A DNA stretch of 8,868 nt from an uncultured Pseudomonas sp. (GTDB taxonomy: Bacteria > Pseudomonadota > Gammaproteobacteria > Pseudomonadales > Pseudomonadaceae). A program made the position numbers and the translations under genes. Positions 6,326 through 8,868 of the stretch are shown here, piece after piece. The DNA lies in the NCBI GenBank assembly GCA_946886875.1, contig CAMPJN010000137.1:1-8868 (forward strand). Direction: 5' to 3'. The notes under the pieces were generated by a model, which saw only the letters and a program-made list of their open reading frames with translations, searched no databases and was not told where the DNA came from. Every line of letters starts with the position of its first letter. The first letter of the stretch is position 1.

Positions 6326-7238
6326 TCCAGAACGGGTAGAAATTGAACCATTGCAATGGCGCGCTCAAGCAGTGTGCGGCGAGACGCTCGGCATAGCGCT
6401 GCACCCAATCGGCGATAACCGCCTCACGTGCGGCGCGGGTCCATTGGATGCGCTCGGCAAAGGGCTCGATGATCACCTGGTAGCGACCGTCGATTTTCAG
6501 GCAATTGATCAGATTGACCGGGCACTGTAGCAGCCCGGCTAGTAGCCAGGGGCCTTGTGGAAAGGCCGCCGGTTTGCCGAGAAAGTTCACCGTTGCCTTG
6601 CGCCCGCCTTTCAGCGGCACGCGGTCGCCGGCGATGGCCAGCCATTCGCCGCGCTCCAGGCGCTCGGACAGTTGCAGCATCACCGCGGCGTCCAGCTCGC
6701 TGACCTGGATCAGGCGCAGGTTGTTCGAACCGGCCTCGCCGAGCAGGCGGTTGAACTGCTCGGCGTGTTTGGTGTGTACCAATACGTTCATCTGCACGCG
6801 CTCGCCGAGTTCGGCCAGGGCACGGCATATCTCCAGGTTGCCCAGGTGCGCGGCGACCAGGATCTGCCCGCGGCCCTGCTGGTGCAGTTGCCCGGTGATA
6901 TCGCTGGGGTCGACCAGGGTCACCTGTTCCAGGCGCAGGCGGCCGTTCCACACATCGAGCTTGTCCAGCAGGATGTCGGCGAAGGCCATAAATTGGCGGA
7001 ACAGCGAACGCCGGCTCGGGCATAGCTCGGTGCGCCCGCTCCAGGTCGCCAAGTTGTTCTGATACTGGCGGATGCTGCGCCGCGCCTGGCGGCCGAAGAT
7101 AAAGAAGTACAGCACCACCAGATAGATCAGCGGCGCGATCGGGCGGCGGCCGAGCAGGCTGGTCAGGCCGACGATGAATTTCATCAGCACGAAGCTGCCG
7201 CGTTCGCGTTGCCCGGCCCAGTGTCGCTGGTCGCTCAT
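6300..7238 (-). CDS. LpxL/HtrB-family lipid acyltransferase
   Basis: A 312-residue inner-membrane-associated acyltransferase. The N-terminus has WAGQRERGSFVLMKF (7-21) and one hydrophobic anchor helix (about 34-49), as in lipid A late acyltransferases. AAHLGNLEICRA (129-140) carries the H-x4-E catalytic pair, H131 and E136. AGDRVPLKGGRKATVNFLG (203-221) and PAAFPQGPWLLA (223-234) are the other conserved blocks, and the C-terminus ends in the typical WFNFYPFW. In APE clusters this domain often accompanies a GT2 domain and is thought to add or transfer an acyl chain to the lipid anchor. The ATG at 7238 overlaps the GT2 stop (ATGA) and has AGGAG at 7245-7249. The open frame upstream to 7553 lies wholly inside the GT2 gene, so the start was set at 7238. 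Confidence 0.94.
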   Translation of the reverse strand: MSDQRHWAGQRERGSFVLMKFIVGLTSLLGRRPIAPLIYLVVLYFFIFGRQARRSIRQYQNNLATWSGRTELCPSRRSLFRQFMAFADILLDKLDVWNGRLRLEQVTLVDPSDITGQLHQQGRGQILVAAHLGNLEICRALAELGERVQMNVLVHTKHAEQFNRLLGEAGSNNLRLIQVSELDAAVMLQLSERLERGEWLAIAGDRVPLKGGRKATVNFLGKPAAFPQGPWLLAGLLQCPVNLINCLKIDGRYQVIIEPFAERIQWTRAAREAVIADWVQRYAERLAAHCLSAPLQWFNFYPFWNEDDDKSA

Positions 7239-7969
7239 CGCCGGCTCCTGCGCCAGAGCAGCCAGGGCGCGCGCAGCAACATGCCGCAGAACAGTTTGGC
7301 GTGCATCTTCGAGATCAGCGCGTTGTCGTGCCACAGGCGGAAATGCGAGAGACCGTCCAGCGGGTAGTGCACCTGGATCGGCAGCCAGCGCATGGGTTGT
7401 TCGCGCCAGAACAGGCGCACCAGGATTTCGGTGTCGAAGTCCATGCGCCGGCCGATGGCCACGCTGTCGATCAGCGCCAGGGTGGGCTGCAGCGGGTAGA
7501 CGCGAAAGCCGCACATGGAGTCGCGGATGCTCAGCGACAGGCTGTTGATCCACACCCAGACGTGGGTCAGGTAGCGCGCGTAGAGGCGGCCCTTGGGCAC
7601 GCTGGCGTCGTATTGCGGGTAACCGCAGATCAGCGCCTGGGGCTCGGCGCGCGAGGCGGCGAGAAAGACCTCGACCTCGCTGAGGTCGTGCTGACCGTCG
7701 GCGTCCACCTGCAGTGCATGGCTGAAGCCCAGGCGCGCGGCCTCGCGCAGACCGGCCATTACCGCGCCGCCCTTGCCCTGATTCAGGGGTAGGCGCAGCA
7801 GATAGATATCCGCCTGCTCGGCCAGGCGATCCATCACCGCCGCGCAGGACGGGTTCGAGGCATCGTCGACCAGCACACAGGCCAGCCCGGCATCGCGTAC
7901 GGCCGCGACCACCTGGGGCAGGGCGTGCTCGTGGTTGTATACCGGGATGACGGCGCAGGGCTTATGCAT
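7235..7969 (-). CDS. Family 2 glycosyltransferase (GT-A fold)
   Basis: A 244-residue GT2 protein. CAVIPVYNHEHALPQVV (5-21) begins the nucleotide-binding fold and VLVDDAS (32-38) follows. LNQGKGGAVMAG (62-73) matches the loop of dolichol/polyprenol-phosphate glycosyltransferases. VDADGQHD (88-95) is the DxD metal and nucleotide-sugar site (D89, D91). RDSMCGFRVYP and a Phe-Asp-x-Glu acceptor-side motif (DFDTEILVRLFW) complete the domain. The C-terminus is short and very basic (WLLWRRSRR), suggesting peripheral membrane contact, with no large membrane domain. It probably transfers a sugar to a lipid or pigment intermediate at the inner face of the inner membrane. Its stop overlaps the acyltransferase start, and fused GT2-acyltransferase proteins in related clusters suggest the two act together. 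The start at 7969 has only a weak AGG upstream, next to a repeat. Confidence 0.92.
   Translation of the reverse strand: MHKPCAVIPVYNHEHALPQVVAAVRDAGLACVLVDDASNPSCAAVMDRLAEQADIYLLRLPLNQGKGGAVMAGLREAARLGFSHALQVDADGQHDLSEVEVFLAASRAEPQALICGYPQYDASVPKGRLYARYLTHVWVWINSLSLSIRDSMCGFRVYPLQPTLALIDSVAIGRRMDFDTEILVRLFWREQPMRWLPIQVHYPLDGLSHFRLWHDNALISKMHAKLFCGMLLRAPWLLWRRSRR
7245..7249 (-). promoter_or_regulatory. Ribosome binding site of the acyltransferase
   Basis: AGGAG on the minus strand lies six bases before the ATG at 7238 and inside the last codons of the glycosyltransferase gene. It decides the start, since the same frame is open much further upstream. Confidence 0.65.
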
Positions 7970-8012
7970 GGAAAGCCTGCGCGTCGTTGCAGCTCATCCG
8001 GGAATAGGCTGC

Positions 8013-8171
8013 ATAGGTTGGTGCTGTTGAGGCGTAGGTTGGTGCTGAGCTTGCGAAGCCCAACAAAGCGCACGAAGTGCGCTCAGGCAAGTTCTGACCA
8101 TGCAAATGATCCGCCTGGCGTCGGGCATGTTGGGCTTCGTGCCTCAGCGCCAACCTACGTGCCAACCTACG
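8013..8171. repeat. Inverted composite repeat of TAGGTTGG elements
   Basis: The main arms are 8034-8065 (GTAGGTTGGTGCTGAGC, ending GAAGCCCAACA) and 8128-8158 (TGTTGGGCTTCG, ending CAGCGCCAACCTAC), complementary apart from about four differences. Each arm is followed outward by a partial second copy: TAGGTTGGTGCTG recurs at 8014-8026, and CCAACCTACG at 8162-8171. A small perfect hairpin, GCGCAC-GAA-GTGCGC, lies in the interior (8068-8082). The element fills nearly all of the 210-bp gap between the ligase-dehydratase and glycosyltransferase genes, so the transcript would carry a long stem there. There is no transposase gene, and it looks like two inverted copies of one short repeat. Confidence 0.85.
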
Positions 8172-8179
8172 GGAGCGGT

Positions 8180-8868
8180 TCATTGCTCCGCCCCCAGCAG
8201 AATCCGCCCGGAGGAGCAGGCCGCTTCGCCGTTGCGAAAGGCGAAGTACAGCTTGCCGCGGCTGGCGTCGAAACGCAGGCTCAGCTGCAAGCGGTCGCCG
8301 GGGCGCACCAGTTGCTGGAACTTCAGCACTTCCATGCCGCAGAAGCGCGGCGGCAGCTCGGCGATCAGGCGTTTTGCCAGCTGTTGCGCCCAGTCGATCT
8401 GTACCACCCCTGGCAATACCGGAGTCTGCGGAAAATGGCCGGTGAAATGGGCCAAGTCCAGCGGTACGTCCAGCTCCAGTTGCCATTCGCCGTCCTGTTC
8501 GATGGCGGTCAGTGGTTCGACCTGGGTCGGCCGTGGCGCGCCGATCAGCGCATCGACCGTGGCCTGGGCCAGTTTGCCCTGGGTGCTGTAGGGCAGTTGG
8601 CTGACCAGGCGCCAGCGCCGCGGCAGGGCGATGGCTTCGCAATGGCTGGCGAGATGGCGGCGCAAGCCGTCGGTGACCGCGCGCCGGCCCTGGTTGCGCA
8701 GGGCATGGATGCCGGCCGGGTTGAGCGCGACTAGGGCGCCGAGAAAGGCGCGGCCCTCCTGAACCACCCCGAGACGTGCATCTGCGACCCAGGGATGCTG
8801 GCCCAGAGCCTGTTCCAGCATCGGCAGGGAGATGCGTTTTTCTTCCAGCTTGACGATCCGGTCCAGGC
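8180..8868 (-). CDS. Acyl-CoA/ACP synthetase C-terminus fused to ApeI-like dehydratase, 5' part beyond right edge
   Basis: The last 228 residues are visible; the frame is open at the window edge and an internal ATG at 8821 is not the start. Residues 2-13 (DRIVKLEEKRIS) are the hinge motif of ANL adenylating enzymes. LPYSTQGKLAQ (92-102) carries the conserved C-terminal lysine K98 used in adenylation. After a short linker comes a hot-dog domain (about 125-228) with HFTGHFPQTPVLPGVVQIDW (140-159). H144 matches the dehydratase His of the FabZ/FabA/ApeI group, and D158 sits where FabZ has its catalytic Glu. VLKFQQLVRPGDRLQLSL is the second typical hot-dog block. The ligase would activate an aryl or acyl acid and the other domain would dehydrate 3-hydroxyacyl-ACP during polyene elongation. 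A short C-terminal coding region ends with TGA at 8180, right beside the repeat. Confidence 0.93.
   Translation of the reverse strand, partial: LDRIVKLEEKRISLPMLEQALGQHPWVADARLGVVQEGRAFLGALVALNPAGIHALRNQGRRAVTDGLRRHLASHCEAIALPRRWRLVSQLPYSTQGKLAQATVDALIGAPRPTQVEPLTAIEQDGEWQLELDVPLDLAHFTGHFPQTPVLPGVVQIDWAQQLAKRLIAELPPRFCGMEVLKFQQLVRPGDRLQLSLRFDASRGKLYFAFRNGEAACSSGRILLGAEQ

Noticed and set aside
5447..6346. 299-codon open frame on the + strand
   Set aside because: It is antisense to the ammonia-lyase, whose catalytic motifs are all intact on the minus strand. The + strand product has no recognisable fold.
7239..7553. Upstream extension of the acyltransferase frame
   Set aside because: It falls entirely inside the GT2 gene, gives a Pro/Arg-rich sequence unlike the family, and the ATG at 7238 has a good AGGAG and the usual N-terminus.
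8013..8171. CRISPR array or attachment site
   Set aside because: The copies are inverted, not evenly spaced direct repeats with unique spacers, and there is no integrase or tRNA end nearby.

Overview
The window is the minus-strand core of an aryl polyene (APE) type biosynthetic gene cluster. APEs are yellow, membrane-anchored aryl-polyene lipids related to xanthomonadin and flexirubin. The organism is most likely a Pseudomonas or a close relative. The reasons are the high GC content, the gene content, and intergenic repeats of kinds familiar from Pseudomonas genomes (palindromes with GTAGGAGCCAGCTTGCTG arms, CCAACCTAC elements, GTAGCCCGGAT elements). The genus call rests on recognition from memory, not on a search.

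Layout, read in the direction of transcription (right to left): (1) the 3' part of an acyl-CoA/ACP synthetase whose C-terminus is fused to an ApeI-like hot-dog dehydratase; (2) a 210-bp gap filled by an inverted composite repeat; (3) a family 2 glycosyltransferase; (4) an LpxL/HtrB-type acyltransferase, joined to it by an ATGA overlap; (5) an MIO-type aromatic amino acid ammonia-lyase overlapping the acyltransferase; (6) a short gap holding a palindromic repeat; (7) a 4HBT-fold thioesterase; (8) a 443-bp gene-free stretch packed with at least three kinds of palindromic repeat; (9) a LolA-like periplasmic lipid/lipoprotein carrier; (10) an MMPL/RND-superfamily exporter; (11) the 5' part of a multi-pass membrane protein of the CPA2 (Kef/CHX-like) monovalent cation:proton antiporter family, running off the left edge.

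Working model, from the known APE pathway plus inference. The ammonia-lyase may supply an aryl acid. The ligase activates an aryl or acyl group, and the fused dehydratase works during polyene elongation with ketosynthases, a ketoreductase and carrier proteins that should lie outside the window. The thioesterase releases or edits acyl intermediates. The glycosyltransferase and acyltransferase attach or remodel the lipid/sugar part that holds the pigment in the envelope. The MMPL exporter and LolA-like carrier move the product from the inner membrane towards the outer membrane. The antiporter-like protein is the least expected member.

Most junctions within the operon overlap by 4 to 26 nt. All three larger gaps are filled with palindromic repeats. 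One repeat forms the start codon and the positively charged N-terminus of the LolA-like protein, which is the most unusual structural feature here. No RNA genes, CRISPR arrays or transposase genes were seen. No promoter could be supported.
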